NCBI GenBank assembly: GCA_023386345.1
Contig: JAEWJT010000011.1
Location: forward strand, 139,030 to 203,029
Reading direction: 5' to 3'
Source: Bacillota bacterium
GTDB taxonomy: Bacteria; Bacillota; Clostridia; Tissierellales; Sedimentibacteraceae
DNA: 64,000 nucleotides
Shown: piece by piece, positions 16,352 through 25,638 of the stretch
How positions within the stretch are numbered: the first letter of the stretch is position 1
Layout: every line of letters begins with the position of its first letter
Position numbers and translations under genes: made by a program
The notes under the pieces: generated by a model
Database searches by the model: none
What the model was told of the DNA's origin: nothing
What the model saw: the letters and a program-made list of their open reading frames with translations, nothing else

Positions 16352-18223
16352 CTAGGAGTTAGCATTTGCTACATAATATTGTGCCTGAGCGTTCCATAAA
16401 TTTGCATATAACATATTTTCATTTTGCATAAGCTCATCATGGCTGCCTCTTTGAATTATTTCTCCTTTATCAAATACAATTATATCGTCGCAGAACCTAC
16501 AGCTGCTCATTCTATGTGATATATAGATACTGGTTTTATCCTTGACAAGCTCATTGAATTTTGAATATATTTCATATTCGCTAATCGGGTCAAGTGCAGC
16601 AGTTGGTTCATCAAGTATGACAAATGGCGCATTCTTGTATAAGGCTCTTGCTATTGCAATTTTTTGGGCTTCTCCACCGCTTATTTCAACTCCACCCTCG
16701 TCATATTTGTATAAAGGAGTTTTGAGCTTTTCTGGCATTTTCTCAACTCTATCCTTTATACCTGCTAATTCAATACATTTCCAAACTTTCTCCACATCAG
16801 CCATTGTGCTTGAAGCGACATTTTGCTCAAGAGGAAAGGCAAATAATTTGAAATCTTGGAAAACTACTCCGAAAAGGCTTAAGTATTCAAGGTAGTTATA
16901 TTTTTTTATATCAATGCCATTTAGGGTTATATAGCCCTCTGTTGGGTCATAAAGCCTGCATAAAAGCTTGATAAATGTTGTCTTGCCAGCACCATTTCTA
17001 CCTACAACAGCCATCTTATTTTTTAGGATAAGCTTGCAAGATACATGTTCGAGCACCTTTTCATCTTGCCCTGGATATTTAAAGGATACATCATGAAACT
17101 CTATCTCATAAACATTGTCATTTCTTTTTTCTATAGGGATAGTTCCAGTATATCGTTCATTTTTAATTTCCATAAATTCATTGTAATATTTTAAATAATC
17201 ACATTGGAGTCCAATCTCGCCATTAAATCTTATGAAATTGCTGATAGCAGAATTAAGTTGAGAAATAGATCCTATATATTTTGTCAATGCTCCTATACTT
17301 ATTGCATTTGCTAAAACCTTTAGTATAACAAAGATATATGCAAAGAAAACTGAAAATCCTGATATTAATGATTCGGTATATTCTTTCTTTTTAAATAATG
17401 AAAACATCTCCGGCCATATGGTTTTAGATGAAAATGAAAGGCGATCTTTCTCTTCCTTTTCTATCAAAGCGCTCATATCAAATATACGTATAAATGTACC
17501 CATTGAAAAATTTAAGATTATTTGATTAAAGAAGTACGAAAAGCGTTTCTCAGTTTTCATTTGCTTTTCAAATATAACTAATTGTTTTTCATTAAGGTGT
17601 TTAGCTAAAGAAACATTTGTATTGGCATTTATAAGGAAAAAAGCAAGCAATATGATAAATGATACGGGAATAGAACCTGCAATGTTTAAAAATGCACTTT
17701 CGCCGCTTGGGATACTTAAGCATAAGCTAAAAACCATAATTATTCCTGTAATTATAGATATAACTGACTCAAGCAATAAACCATAATTAGTTATTAAATT
17801 TCCAAATCCTCCTTGATGCTGCATTGAGAAATTAGCAGAATGTATAGATTCTAAGGTTTTTGGTATTTCAAGAGTTTCATAATCAAGCTCTAATGAATGC
17901 TTGCATATCAGCAGTTGAACATATTGATGTACCTTAACTGATTTGCTGGAGCATATTTGCTTTAAAGCGTCTGATATAATTCCAAATACAAAGTTTCCTG
18001 CAATCAAAGTTATAGTTAAAATAATCGTCAGATTAAAATCTTTGCCTATGATTGAATCAATTATATATGCAGATAAAAAAATATTTATATAAGGATACAA
18101 AGATTTTAAAATCGAGTTTAATATAAACAAAGGTATAGCAGAGGAATCAGCCCTATGCAATAATTTCAAGGTTTTTAATCCGATTTTATGGAAGGATAAG
18201 GAATTCAATAGGTTTTTAAACAT
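16352..18223 (-). CDS. ABC exporter subunit, fused membrane and ATPase domains (second gene)
   Basis: 623 residues: a membrane domain (about 1-340, six predicted helices) followed by a nucleotide-binding domain. Walker A is VVGRNGAGKTTFIKLL, the signature is ISGGEAQKIAIARAL, Walker B is FVILDEPTAALDP and the H-loop is ISHRMSS; all catalytic residues are present. It overlaps the preceding exporter gene by eight bases, so the two probably form a heterodimer. Exporters with such C-terminal ATPase domains move peptides, lipids or drugs; the substrate cannot be told. No peptidase C39 domain is present. The Agr-like regulator pair upstream suggests a regulated peptide or antibiotic exporter. Confidence 0.9.
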   Translation of the reverse strand: MFKNLLNSLSFHKIGLKTLKLLHRADSSAIPLFILNSILKSLYPYINIFLSAYIIDSIIGKDFNLTIILTITLIAGNFVFGIISDALKQICSSKSVKVHQYVQLLICKHSLELDYETLEIPKTLESIHSANFSMQHQGGFGNLITNYGLLLESVISIITGIIMVFSLCLSIPSGESAFLNIAGSIPVSFIILLAFFLINANTNVSLAKHLNEKQLVIFEKQMKTEKRFSYFFNQIILNFSMGTFIRIFDMSALIEKEEKDRLSFSSKTIWPEMFSLFKKKEYTESLISGFSVFFAYIFVILKVLANAISIGALTKYIGSISQLNSAISNFIRFNGEIGLQCDYLKYYNEFMEIKNERYTGTIPIEKRNDNVYEIEFHDVSFKYPGQDEKVLEHVSCKLILKNKMAVVGRNGAGKTTFIKLLCRLYDPTEGYITLNGIDIKKYNYLEYLSLFGVVFQDFKLFAFPLEQNVASSTMADVEKVWKCIELAGIKDRVEKMPEKLKTPLYKYDEGGVEISGGEAQKIAIARALYKNAPFVILDEPTAALDPISEYEIYSKFNELVKDKTSIYISHRMSSCRFCDDIIVFDKGEIIQRGSHDELMQNENMLYANLWNAQAQYYVANANS

Positions 18224-20021
18224 CTTGTACTACCTCCTTTTGATAATAGTGTGCTTGTATTTCAAACATTTTTGCATATTCGCCGCCTAAACTTATAAGC
18301 TCATCATGAGTTCCATCTTCTACTATTTTTCCGTTTTTCATGAAGAGTATCCTGTCACAAAAGCGTGTTGAGCTTAGTCTGTGAGATATGAATATACTTG
18401 TTTTTCCACCTATCAATGTGTTGTATTTTTCATACATTTCGCTTTCTGCTATAGGGTCAAGGGCAGCAGTAGGCTCATCTAAAATTAGAACAGGGCTGTC
18501 CTTATACAAAGCTCTTGCCAGCATAAGCTTTTGCATTTCTCCTCCGGAAAGCTCAATACCATCAAATATTTTGAGCAGATTTGTTTCTTCTTTATCTGGA
18601 AGAGCGGATATTTTTTCACTAAGCCCTGCTAATTCAATACATTTAGCTAGTTTTATATAATCTATATTTTCATTAAAGGTGCAGGCTATATTTTGAGCTA
18701 TTGTGTAAGCGAGTGGAAATATGTCTTGAAAAATAACGCTGAATACTTTGTAATGGTCTAATATATTTATATCCTTAGAGTTGATATTGTCAATATAAAG
18801 ATTTCCACTATTTGGCTGATATAAGCCGCACAGTATTTTTACAAGTGTTGTTTTTCCAGCTCCGTTTGCACCAACTAAAGCAATTTTTTCTCCTTTTTTA
18901 ATCGTTAAATTCAGATTTTTAAGTATAGTTTCATCTGAATCAGGATATTTAAAGCTTACATCTTCAAGGCTTAACTCGTAGGTTTTGTTTTCAGAAAGCT
19001 TTTTACCTTCGCCACGATTACTGAATTCTTCACATCTTATATAGTCTAAATAATTTTGAACATGAATATTATTTTTCTGCATATATGTAAACTGTTTAAA
19101 TGCTGCATTTATAAAGCCGCCAATACCCAAAACAAAGCCAAGGTATAAGGTGAATGCTGCTATATCCATATTATTATTTATAACATTGTACAAAAGATAT
19201 CCATATATAACAGCATTTTGTATGAGGGAAATAAACCGTTCAAGCAAGTCAATAAAAAAATATCTTCTAAACTCTTTGATATTCCACGACATATACAAAT
19301 GTAATAAGTTGTGATATAAGTCAATAAACCAGTTTTGTATTGTATAAAGTCTTATATCCTTACCGTTTTTTAAATCAATAGAGTTTAGTTTTAAATAATT
19401 TATTTTTTTATAGATTTCTGCTTTTCTTTCTTCATTCTTAGTTAACCACTTTATATTTAATGAGTGGGCAATCATGCTGAGTGTAGGAGCAACAACGAGC
19501 AACAGCATTATCCAAATATTTAATCTGGCTATGAAAAAAGTATATAATATCAATAGTATTATATTGATAATAAAATCTCTTGGACCTGTTATTAAGGCTG
19601 GAAAACCAATATCATCATTAGCAAATGTAGCATCAAGAGCTTTTTCAATTTCTGTTTTCTTTTGCTGAGTATCAACGTTAATAAAATCAGTTGTCAGTAT
19701 CTTATGGCTAATAATCATTCCGGAGTTTAATCTATGCGCAAATATTGAGACTTTCAAATTCAAATGCAGCACCATAATTAAATAATTTAGTATAAGCAGT
19801 AACAAGGCATAAGACATAATAATTAACAAGACATGAAGAAAATACACCTTATTGACTAAGAGCCATACCACGGTTCCGGGAAGAGAGGTTGTCAAAAATG
19901 GTGTTATGACAGATATAATAATCATGCAAAAAGTTAGGATATATATTTTAGTTTCTCCAAATTCTCCTGCTGTCTTCCAAGTATAGATTATGTTTTTTAA
20001 TAAAGAATTTTTGTTTTTCAT
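18216..20021 (-). CDS. ABC exporter subunit, fused membrane and ATPase domains (first gene)
   Basis: 601 residues with six membrane helices and a C-terminal ATPase domain: Walker A LVGANGAGKTTLVKIL, signature LSGGEMQKLMLARAL, Walker B VLILDEPTAALDP, and ISHRLSS. Both ATP sites of the presumed heterodimer with the next gene look intact, unlike many heterodimeric exporters that have one degenerate site. The gene starts 245 bases after the end of the histidine kinase gene, with a terminator between. No precursor peptide gene was found in that gap on the minus strand. Confidence 0.9.
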   Translation of the reverse strand: MKNKNSLLKNIIYTWKTAGEFGETKIYILTFCMIIISVITPFLTTSLPGTVVWLLVNKVYFLHVLLIIMSYALLLLILNYLIMVLHLNLKVSIFAHRLNSGMIISHKILTTDFINVDTQQKKTEIEKALDATFANDDIGFPALITGPRDFIINIILLILYTFFIARLNIWIMLLLVVAPTLSMIAHSLNIKWLTKNEERKAEIYKKINYLKLNSIDLKNGKDIRLYTIQNWFIDLYHNLLHLYMSWNIKEFRRYFFIDLLERFISLIQNAVIYGYLLYNVINNNMDIAAFTLYLGFVLGIGGFINAAFKQFTYMQKNNIHVQNYLDYIRCEEFSNRGEGKKLSENKTYELSLEDVSFKYPDSDETILKNLNLTIKKGEKIALVGANGAGKTTLVKILCGLYQPNSGNLYIDNINSKDINILDHYKVFSVIFQDIFPLAYTIAQNIACTFNENIDYIKLAKCIELAGLSEKISALPDKEETNLLKIFDGIELSGGEMQKLMLARALYKDSPVLILDEPTAALDPIAESEMYEKYNTLIGGKTSIFISHRLSSTRFCDRILFMKNGKIVEDGTHDELISLGGEYAKMFEIQAHYYQKEVVQDV

Positions 20022-20138
20022 TTAACTAGATTTCCTTCTCTAATAGTTTATAGTTTTGAAAATAAGGATGGAATAGTTGGTCTTGTCTATCCTTGTTTCA
20101 TTTAACTTAATACCATTATACTAATAAAAAGCTTATAT

Positions 20139-20177
20139 AAAAAAATCATGCACGAATTGTATTAAATTGTGCATGAA
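20139..20177 (-). terminator. Terminator of the Agr-like regulator operon
   Basis: CATGCAC (20147-20153) pairs with GTGCATG (20169-20175), extended by AATT pairs; on the minus strand a run of seven T follows. It separates the kinase gene from the exporter genes. Confidence 0.75.
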
Positions 20178-20266
20178 ATGTAAATTAATCAAAATAAGTG
20201 TTATATTGATTTTAGTTTTAAATGACTTGAGCAAGCTTAGAATATACAATAACAGAAAATAATAAT

Positions 20267-21493
20267 TTATTTTAATGGCACTGTTACTTCACTTGCAAAT
20301 ATACCTGGTTCGTTTTGGAGATTTAGATAACCATTGTACTTGTCAATCAAAATTTTGACACGCTTCATTCCCAGACCATGCTCACCACGTTTTGTTGAGA
20401 TATAATTTCTTTCGTTAAAATTTAGTTCTTCTTTAGCTGAATTTTGTATTGATATATATAACTGTTCTTTTATCATCGCTATGTAAATTCTTATAAACCT
20501 TCTATTTTCCTCAATTTTCATGCAGGCTTCAACTGCATTATCTAATAGATTTCCTAAAATTACGCACATATCAATGTCTGTTATTACAATTTCCTCTGGC
20601 AATTCAGCCTTGCATATAACATCTATATTTCTATTTTTAGCTATTGAAATTTTACTGTTTAATACAGCATCTGCCATGAGATTTCCAGATTTTACATATG
20701 AATCTACACGACTTAAGTCTTTTTCTAATTCTGAAAGATATTGCTGCACCTCATCAAGCTGACCTAGTGCTAAATGGGCTTTTATTGCTTGCAAATGGCT
20801 ATGATAGTCATGTCTCCAGCCTCTCATGTTTAGGTATATATTTTTGATTTCCTCATATTGATTGTGCAGTACATTCTGTTGAAAATAAAGGGTAGTTTTT
20901 TCAAAGCTTGATTGATAATTTTTAAATATAACCTCAAGCAACCAAAATATGAGCGTTGCTAATACTCCTAATATTTGATAATTTATAGGATTAAAATATA
21001 TGTAGGTGGAACCCTCTGTATTTGTTACTACAGCGTTTAAAGGAATCATAGTAGCGGCTATGATAATTACATAAATTGATATTACAAGGATTCCATTTAT
21101 TTTATTTAAGTATTTTCTATGACTTGACAATCTTATAAAACAAAACAGGAGCATAGCCTCATAAATCATTAGATACGAGTATCCACTATGCAGTTTAAAT
21201 AGTGCGCCGATAATTATAACAGCTATTCCATACGAAATTGTTTTCTTCCATTGCAAAGCAAAAGATTCTTCATCATAGAACAAAACAAACAGCAGCATGA
21301 TTATAGATATAAGTGTCCATGCAAGAAATTCATATACAAAGCTTGGAAACCAAACAATAACAATCAGAATAATAGAACTACAAATAAGTATTGTTATAAG
21401 ATTTTTTAGCTTTCCTTTTTGAATAATACCGATATTATAAACATAATAAAAATACATTAGAACTAAAGCTAAATTTAAAGTCAGAACATACAT
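20267..21493 (-). CDS. AgrC-like sensor histidine kinase (GHKL type)
   Basis: 408 residues. The N-terminal ~190 residues contain about six membrane helices (for example TILICSSIILIVIVW). The phospho-acceptor segment is MRGWRHDYHSHL with His228; the ATPase part has the N-box NLLDNAVEAC and the glycine box GEHGLGM. This is the quorum-sensing kinase family of AgrC/ComD and their relatives. The start overlaps the regulator gene by 13 bases and has its own GAGGTG site. No agrB or agrD gene lies nearby, so the signal, perhaps a peptide made elsewhere, is unknown. Confidence 0.9.
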   Translation of the reverse strand: MYVLTLNLALVLMYFYYVYNIGIIQKGKLKNLITILICSSIILIVIVWFPSFVYEFLAWTLISIIMLLFVLFYDEESFALQWKKTISYGIAVIIIGALFKLHSGYSYLMIYEAMLLFCFIRLSSHRKYLNKINGILVISIYVIIIAATMIPLNAVVTNTEGSTYIYFNPINYQILGVLATLIFWLLEVIFKNYQSSFEKTTLYFQQNVLHNQYEEIKNIYLNMRGWRHDYHSHLQAIKAHLALGQLDEVQQYLSELEKDLSRVDSYVKSGNLMADAVLNSKISIAKNRNIDVICKAELPEEIVITDIDMCVILGNLLDNAVEACMKIEENRRFIRIYIAMIKEQLYISIQNSAKEELNFNERNYISTKRGEHGLGMKRVKILIDKYNGYLNLQNEPGIFASEVTVPLK

Positions 21494-22206
21494 ATTTCAC
21501 CTCTATAATAATTCAAGAAAGCTCTATTTAATTCTTCCCATTTTCCTCTTGCGATAGGAATAAGAAGAGCATTGATTTTTACATCTGTTTTAGATATAGA
21601 TGATATATGTAGTATATTGACAATGTATGAACGATGACACTTGTAGAAAAAACTTTGATTTAGCTCGTTTTCAATCGTGCTTATACCTTTTTTAATTTCA
21701 TATTTGCCATTGTCAGTATATACAAGGCTCTTACGCCCCGTGCTTTCTATATATAATATATCTCTTTCATTTACCTTAACAATCTCATTATCTATTTGTA
21801 AAAAAATATAAGGCTCTGATTTTTGCATATTTTTATAAGCTCTGTCAAGAGCAAGTTCTAACTTTTTTTGTTCTACTGGTTTTAGAATATAGTCTATTGC
21901 TTGAACGTGATATCCTTCAAATACGAAGTCCTTGATGCCAGTTATAAATATTATTGACAGCTTGTCTCCTAATTCCCTTAATTTTTTTGCCAAAGATATA
22001 CCATCAAGTTCTTTCATTTGAATGTCTAAAAGCAATATATCAAAACCCTTATCGTCTTCGTAAGCAAATAAAAAAGCTTCTGCACTTGAATATGTGGTTA
22101 TTTCAGCCTGCAGCTTATTCTCACTAAGCCAAACTAAGCAGTATTTTTCTAATAAATTTAATTGAAGCTTTTCATCATCACAAATTGCTATTTTCAACTT
22201 ATTCAC
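21481..22206 (-). CDS. AgrA-like response regulator (receiver plus LytTR)
   Basis: About 241 residues. The receiver domain has IAICDDEKLQ and the phosphorylated Asp in LLLDIQMKELDG (about residue 61-62). The C-terminal LytTR DNA-binding domain (about 135-240) shows NERDILYIESTGRKSLVYT and FYKCHRSYIVN, both typical. GTG at 22206 is preferred over TTG at 22209 because of the AAAGG spacing, though both are close; the TTG at 22197 is also possible. The kinase gene overlaps its end. Targets usually carry paired direct repeats in promoters; none was identified with confidence. Confidence 0.9.
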   Translation of the reverse strand: MNKLKIAICDDEKLQLNLLEKYCLVWLSENKLQAEITTYSSAEAFLFAYEDDKGFDILLLDIQMKELDGISLAKKLRELGDKLSIIFITGIKDFVFEGYHVQAIDYILKPVEQKKLELALDRAYKNMQKSEPYIFLQIDNEIVKVNERDILYIESTGRKSLVYTDNGKYEIKKGISTIENELNQSFFYKCHRSYIVNILHISSISKTDVKINALLIPIARGKWEELNRAFLNYYRGEICMF

Positions 22207-22223
22207 CAACCTTTAACAATATA

Positions 22224-22252
22224 ATACTATATTATTTCTTTATTTATTGCAA
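22224..22252 (-). promoter_or_regulatory. Promoter of the Agr-like regulator operon
   Basis: On the minus strand TTGCAA (22252-22247), a 17-base spacer and TAGTAT (22229-22224) precede the regulator gene by about 20 bases. Confidence 0.45.
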
Positions 22253-22320
22253 CTAAAAATTGTTAAAAATATTTGTGATTAATTTGGTGCAGCCTATTTA
22301 ACAAAAGTAAAATATTTGCA

Positions 22321-22349
22321 TTGACATAATTGTAAATTGCAATTAAACT
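22321..22349 (+). promoter_or_regulatory. Promoter of the cardiolipin synthase gene
   Basis: TTGACA (22321-22326), a 17-base spacer and TAAACT (22344-22349). The gene starts about 40 bases after the expected transcription start. Confidence 0.6.
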
Positions 22350-22394
22350 ATACATTAAGAATATGTATCATTTATTGCAGAGAGGATAATTAAG

Positions 22395-23870
22395 ATGTTT
22401 AACATACTCGATTTAATTTTTAGTAAATTTGAACCACTTTTAATTTCATATTTGCTTAATATAGCTTTAGCTTTTGTAATTATATTTTTGGAAAGAAAAG
22501 ATCCTATTGCAACTTTGGCATGGTTGCTGGTCTTGTTGCTTCTTCCGGGAGTTGGATTTATTTTATATCTTTTTTTGTCACAGAATTTCAGCAGGAAAAA
22601 GATGTTTAAGATGAAAGCTAATGCTCAGAGGACATTCGGAGATTTTTTAAATATTCAGCAAGAAGAATTTAATTCTGGAAAATTGGATTTTAAAGATAAA
22701 AGATTGGAAACACACAGAGATATTGTAAAGATGAATTTGTTTAGGAATCAAGCTTTTTTCACTCAAAATAATGATGTTCAAATTTTTACTGATGGACAGA
22801 AAAAATTTGATGAGCTTTTTAGGTGTATAGAAAATGCTAAAGAGAGTATTCATGTGCAATATTATATAATAAAATATGATGATTTAGGAAAGAAGCTAAT
22901 TTCACTGCTGGAGAAAAAAGCAGAAGAGGGAGTAGAGGTTAGACTTTTATACGACTGCGTCGGTTCAAGGCATTTGCTGAGAATTCATGTGAAAGCTTTA
23001 ATTAATGCTGGCGGAAAGGTTGGAAGATTTTTTCCTAGCTTTTTTAGACATTTAAATTTAAAAATTAACTATAGAAATCATAGAAAAATAGTAGTTATTG
23101 ATGGACAAATTGGATTTGTTGGTGGATTTAATGTTGGAAATGAATATTTAGGACTTAAAAAAAGATTTGGATACTGGAGAGATACTCATATTAAAATAAC
23201 AGGCTTAGCTGTTACAGATTTGCAAAAGAGATTTTTCCTCGATTGGAGCAATGCCACTAGAGAAGATTTGAATTATCAGCCTAAATATTTTCCTCCGTTG
23301 GAGGAGGGGGAGGGTGCCGGTGATGTTGCAGTGCAGATTGTAACTAGTGGACCTGATCAAACTGATGAAATTATCAAGCAAAATTATATTAAACTTATAG
23401 ATTCTGCGCAGGAAAGTATATTAATTCAAACACCGTATTTTATTCCAGATGCCAGTGTTATGGAAGCTATTAAAATAGCTGCTTCATCTGGAGTAGATGT
23501 GCAGATAATGATACCAAATAAGCCTGACCATATGTTTGTATATTGGGCAACATACTACAACATAGGAGAGCTTTTAAAATATGGAGTCAAGATTTACACA
23601 TATGAAAAAGGCTTTATGCACGCTAAGACCTTAGTTATTGATGGGACTGTATCGACAGTTGGAACTGCTAACTTTGACATGAGGAGTTTTAAACTTAATT
23701 TTGAGATTATTGCTATAATATATGATACCTTAAAATCAACGGAATTAAAAAAGAGCTTTGAAGAAGATATAAATTATTCGTTACAGATTACTCAAGAGCT
23801 GTATTTGCAAAGAGGAATAACAATAAGAATTAAAGAATCAATATCGAGATTGTTGTCTCCTTTATTATAA
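22395..23870 (+). CDS. cls: Cardiolipin synthase
   Basis: 491 residues, the usual length. Two N-terminal membrane helices (about 13-32 and 41-60) anchor the enzyme. Two phospholipase-D type HKD motifs follow: NYRNHRKIVVIDGQIGFVGG (about residue 226-245) and FMHAKTLVIDGTVSTVGTAN (about 407-426), the latter with the conserved FD-x-R-S downstream. It condenses two phosphatidylglycerol molecules to cardiolipin. It is transcribed alone, from its own promoter and with its own terminator. Confidence 0.95.
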   Translation: MFNILDLIFSKFEPLLISYLLNIALAFVIIFLERKDPIATLAWLLVLLLLPGVGFILYLFLSQNFSRKKMFKMKANAQRTFGDFLNIQQEEFNSGKLDFKDKRLETHRDIVKMNLFRNQAFFTQNNDVQIFTDGQKKFDELFRCIENAKESIHVQYYIIKYDDLGKKLISLLEKKAEEGVEVRLLYDCVGSRHLLRIHVKALINAGGKVGRFFPSFFRHLNLKINYRNHRKIVVIDGQIGFVGGFNVGNEYLGLKKRFGYWRDTHIKITGLAVTDLQKRFFLDWSNATREDLNYQPKYFPPLEEGEGAGDVAVQIVTSGPDQTDEIIKQNYIKLIDSAQESILIQTPYFIPDASVMEAIKIAASSGVDVQIMIPNKPDHMFVYWATYYNIGELLKYGVKIYTYEKGFMHAKTLVIDGTVSTVGTANFDMRSFKLNFEIIAIIYDTLKSTELKKSFEEDINYSLQITQELYLQRGITIRIKESISRLLSPLL

Positions 23871-23891
23871 AAATATAAAGAAGCGATAATA

Positions 23892-23935
23892 AAAACAGAC
23901 CCTTTAGTTTAAAGACTAATGGGTCTGTTTTATAA
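23892..23935 (+). terminator. Bidirectional terminator between cls and the purine permease gene
   Basis: AAAACAGACCC (23892-23902) pairs with GGGTCTGTTTT (23921-23931), with further TTAGT/ACTAA pairing inside. T runs lie on both sides, serving the two convergent genes. Confidence 0.8.
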
Positions 23936-23958
23936 TTAGAGAGGTATTTGCTTGAAAG

Positions 23959-25323
23959 TTATATCTTTACAACAGCTACTAAAATAAAGTTTATTATAAA
24001 TAATATTGTTGAAACCCAAAGTATTGGATGTATGTTTTTTAATTCTTTCTTGAATATTTTTACTAAAAGATAGAAAATAAATCCTGTTCCAATTCCGTAA
24101 GAAATACTATAAGAAAGAGCCATGAATATACCAGCGAAGAATGCTGGTATAGCCTCTTCAAAATCATCCCACTTAATCTCTGAAAATGCTGATAACATCA
24201 TCATACCTACTGCGACTAACGCAGGAGCTGTAGCTGCAGAAGGAACTGCACGTACAAAGCTTGCGAAGAATGCACTTATAGCAAAGCAAATTGAAACGAC
24301 TACACTTGTTAAACCAGTACGACCACCAGCACCTATTCCAGCTGCACTTTCTACATATGTAGTAGTGTTTGATGTTCCAAATATAGCTCCTATTGATGTT
24401 GCAATAGCATCTGCAAAGAGAGCCTTGTCCATTTTTGACTTAAAGCCAGAATTGCTTTCTAATGCTTTTTCATCTTCTTCAGTGAAGATTCCAGTTCTTC
24501 TTCCAGTTCCGATAAATGTTCCAAGAGTATCAAATGTATCTGATAAGCTGAACGAGAATATTGTAATTAGAACGATTGGAAGCTTAGAAATATCTTTAAA
24601 TAAGGATAAAATACCTACCTCTTTGTTAAATATTGCTCCAAATGTTGTAGGAAGTGCTGCACAAGCATCACTAAAGCTTACAGTGTTAGCTGTGGTAGTT
24701 ACACCCATAGGAATTCCTATCAAAGTTGTTACTATTATACTGATTAATATAGCACCTTTAACTTTTAATATTAAGAGAACTAATGTAAGGGTAAGTCCTA
24801 TTAAGAATAACCAAAGAGTAGGATTGTTAAGATGTGACATAGCAGGAACTCCAGCTGCAAAATTTAAAGCTCCTACATTTAATAAACCTATGTAAGCTAT
24901 AAATACTCCTATACCTCCGCCAATAGCATTTTGCAAACTGCGAGGTATAGATTTTATTATGTGTTTACGAATTTTTGTAACAGTGATTATGATATTTACA
25001 ATTCCGCATATAAATACCATTGATAATGCTTGCTGCCATGAAAATTTAAGTCCGTTGCAAACAGTATATACAAAGAATGCGTTAAGTCCCATTCCCGGAG
25101 CTTGAGCATAAGGAACATTGGCAAGAAGTCCCATAACAAGTGTTCCTATAATTGATGATATAATGGTTGCAAGAAATACTGCACCCCACTCCATTCCAGA
25201 TTCAGCAAGTGTATTTGGATTTACAACGATGATATAAGACATCGCAAAGAATGTTGTAAGACCAGCAATAACCTCTGTTCCTACATTTGTTTTGTTTTCC
25301 TTTAGTTTAAAAAACTTTTCCAT
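23959..25323 (-). CDS. NCS2-family purine permease (AzgA/PbuG-like)
   Basis: 454 residues from the ATG at 25323, which has AAAGGA six bases before it; a longer frame upstream lacks an RBS. About twelve membrane segments. The motifs NVGTEVIAGLTTFFAMSYII, VNPNTLAESGM, APGMGLNAFFVYTVC and DTLGTFIGTGRRTG place it in the AzgA branch (adenine/guanine/hypoxanthine), not the UraA/PbuX branch. FGTSNTTTYVESAAGIGAGG is the second signature block. No purine riboswitch was found upstream. Confidence 0.92.
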   Translation of the reverse strand: MEKFFKLKENKTNVGTEVIAGLTTFFAMSYIIVVNPNTLAESGMEWGAVFLATIISSIIGTLVMGLLANVPYAQAPGMGLNAFFVYTVCNGLKFSWQQALSMVFICGIVNIIITVTKIRKHIIKSIPRSLQNAIGGGIGVFIAYIGLLNVGALNFAAGVPAMSHLNNPTLWLFLIGLTLTLVLLILKVKGAILISIIVTTLIGIPMGVTTTANTVSFSDACAALPTTFGAIFNKEVGILSLFKDISKLPIVLITIFSFSLSDTFDTLGTFIGTGRRTGIFTEEDEKALESNSGFKSKMDKALFADAIATSIGAIFGTSNTTTYVESAAGIGAGGRTGLTSVVVSICFAISAFFASFVRAVPSAATAPALVAVGMMMLSAFSEIKWDDFEEAIPAFFAGIFMALSYSISYGIGTGFIFYLLVKIFKKELKNIHPILWVSTILFIINFILVAVVKI

Positions 25324-25459
25324 GATAATTCCTTTCTTTAATAAAATAATTATAGACATATTGTACTAAATTTTTTAGACATTAGCAATAGCAAATCAGA
25401 AAAAAATTAAAAAATTTTTAAAAAAATCTACTAAAATGTGGTAAAAAAGACTTTAAACA

Positions 25460-25494
25460 CGAATGATGTATAAATAAAATGTTATTAATATTCG
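25460..25494 (-). promoter_or_regulatory. Possible PurR-type operator pair upstream of the purine permease
   Basis: CGAA at 25460-25463 and the inverted TTCG at 25491-25494 are embedded in AT-rich arms about 135-170 bases before the permease start. This resembles paired PurBoxes, though the 27-base gap is a little long. The rest of the 315-base gap (25324-25638) is AT-rich, with repeated ACTTTATAAAAA segments at about 25506 and 25542, and no gene. Confidence 0.2.
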
Positions 25495-25582
25495 AAATGC
25501 GAAAACTTTATAAAAAAAGCTATAAAAATATATTTCAAAAAACTTTATAAAAATATGTAGGCTTTACGAAAATACTCTATAA

Positions 25583-25614
25583 AAAAAACGCCCTATAGGA
25601 ACAGAGCGTTTTTA
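25583..25614 (-). terminator. Terminator of the ferritin gene
   Basis: AAAAACGC (25584-25591) pairs with GCGTTTTT (25606-25613); on the minus strand a T run follows, 25 bases after the ferritin stop codon. Confidence 0.75.
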
Positions 25615-25638
25615 CTAAAAATTTTTATTGCTAGTAAA

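Noticed and set aside
20022..20266. Precursor peptide gene (agrD or lantibiotic) between kinase and exporter genes
   Set aside because: The minus-strand frames there are interrupted at once; the only ATG with some RBS gives a four-residue peptide.
24122..24895. 257-codon open frame on the + strand inside the NCS2 permease gene
   Set aside because: It is antisense to a clearly conserved permease, has no RBS and shows no recognisable protein pattern.
25324..25638. Purine riboswitch before the NCS2 permease
   Set aside because: I looked for the conserved loops of the purine aptamer on the minus strand and did not find them.
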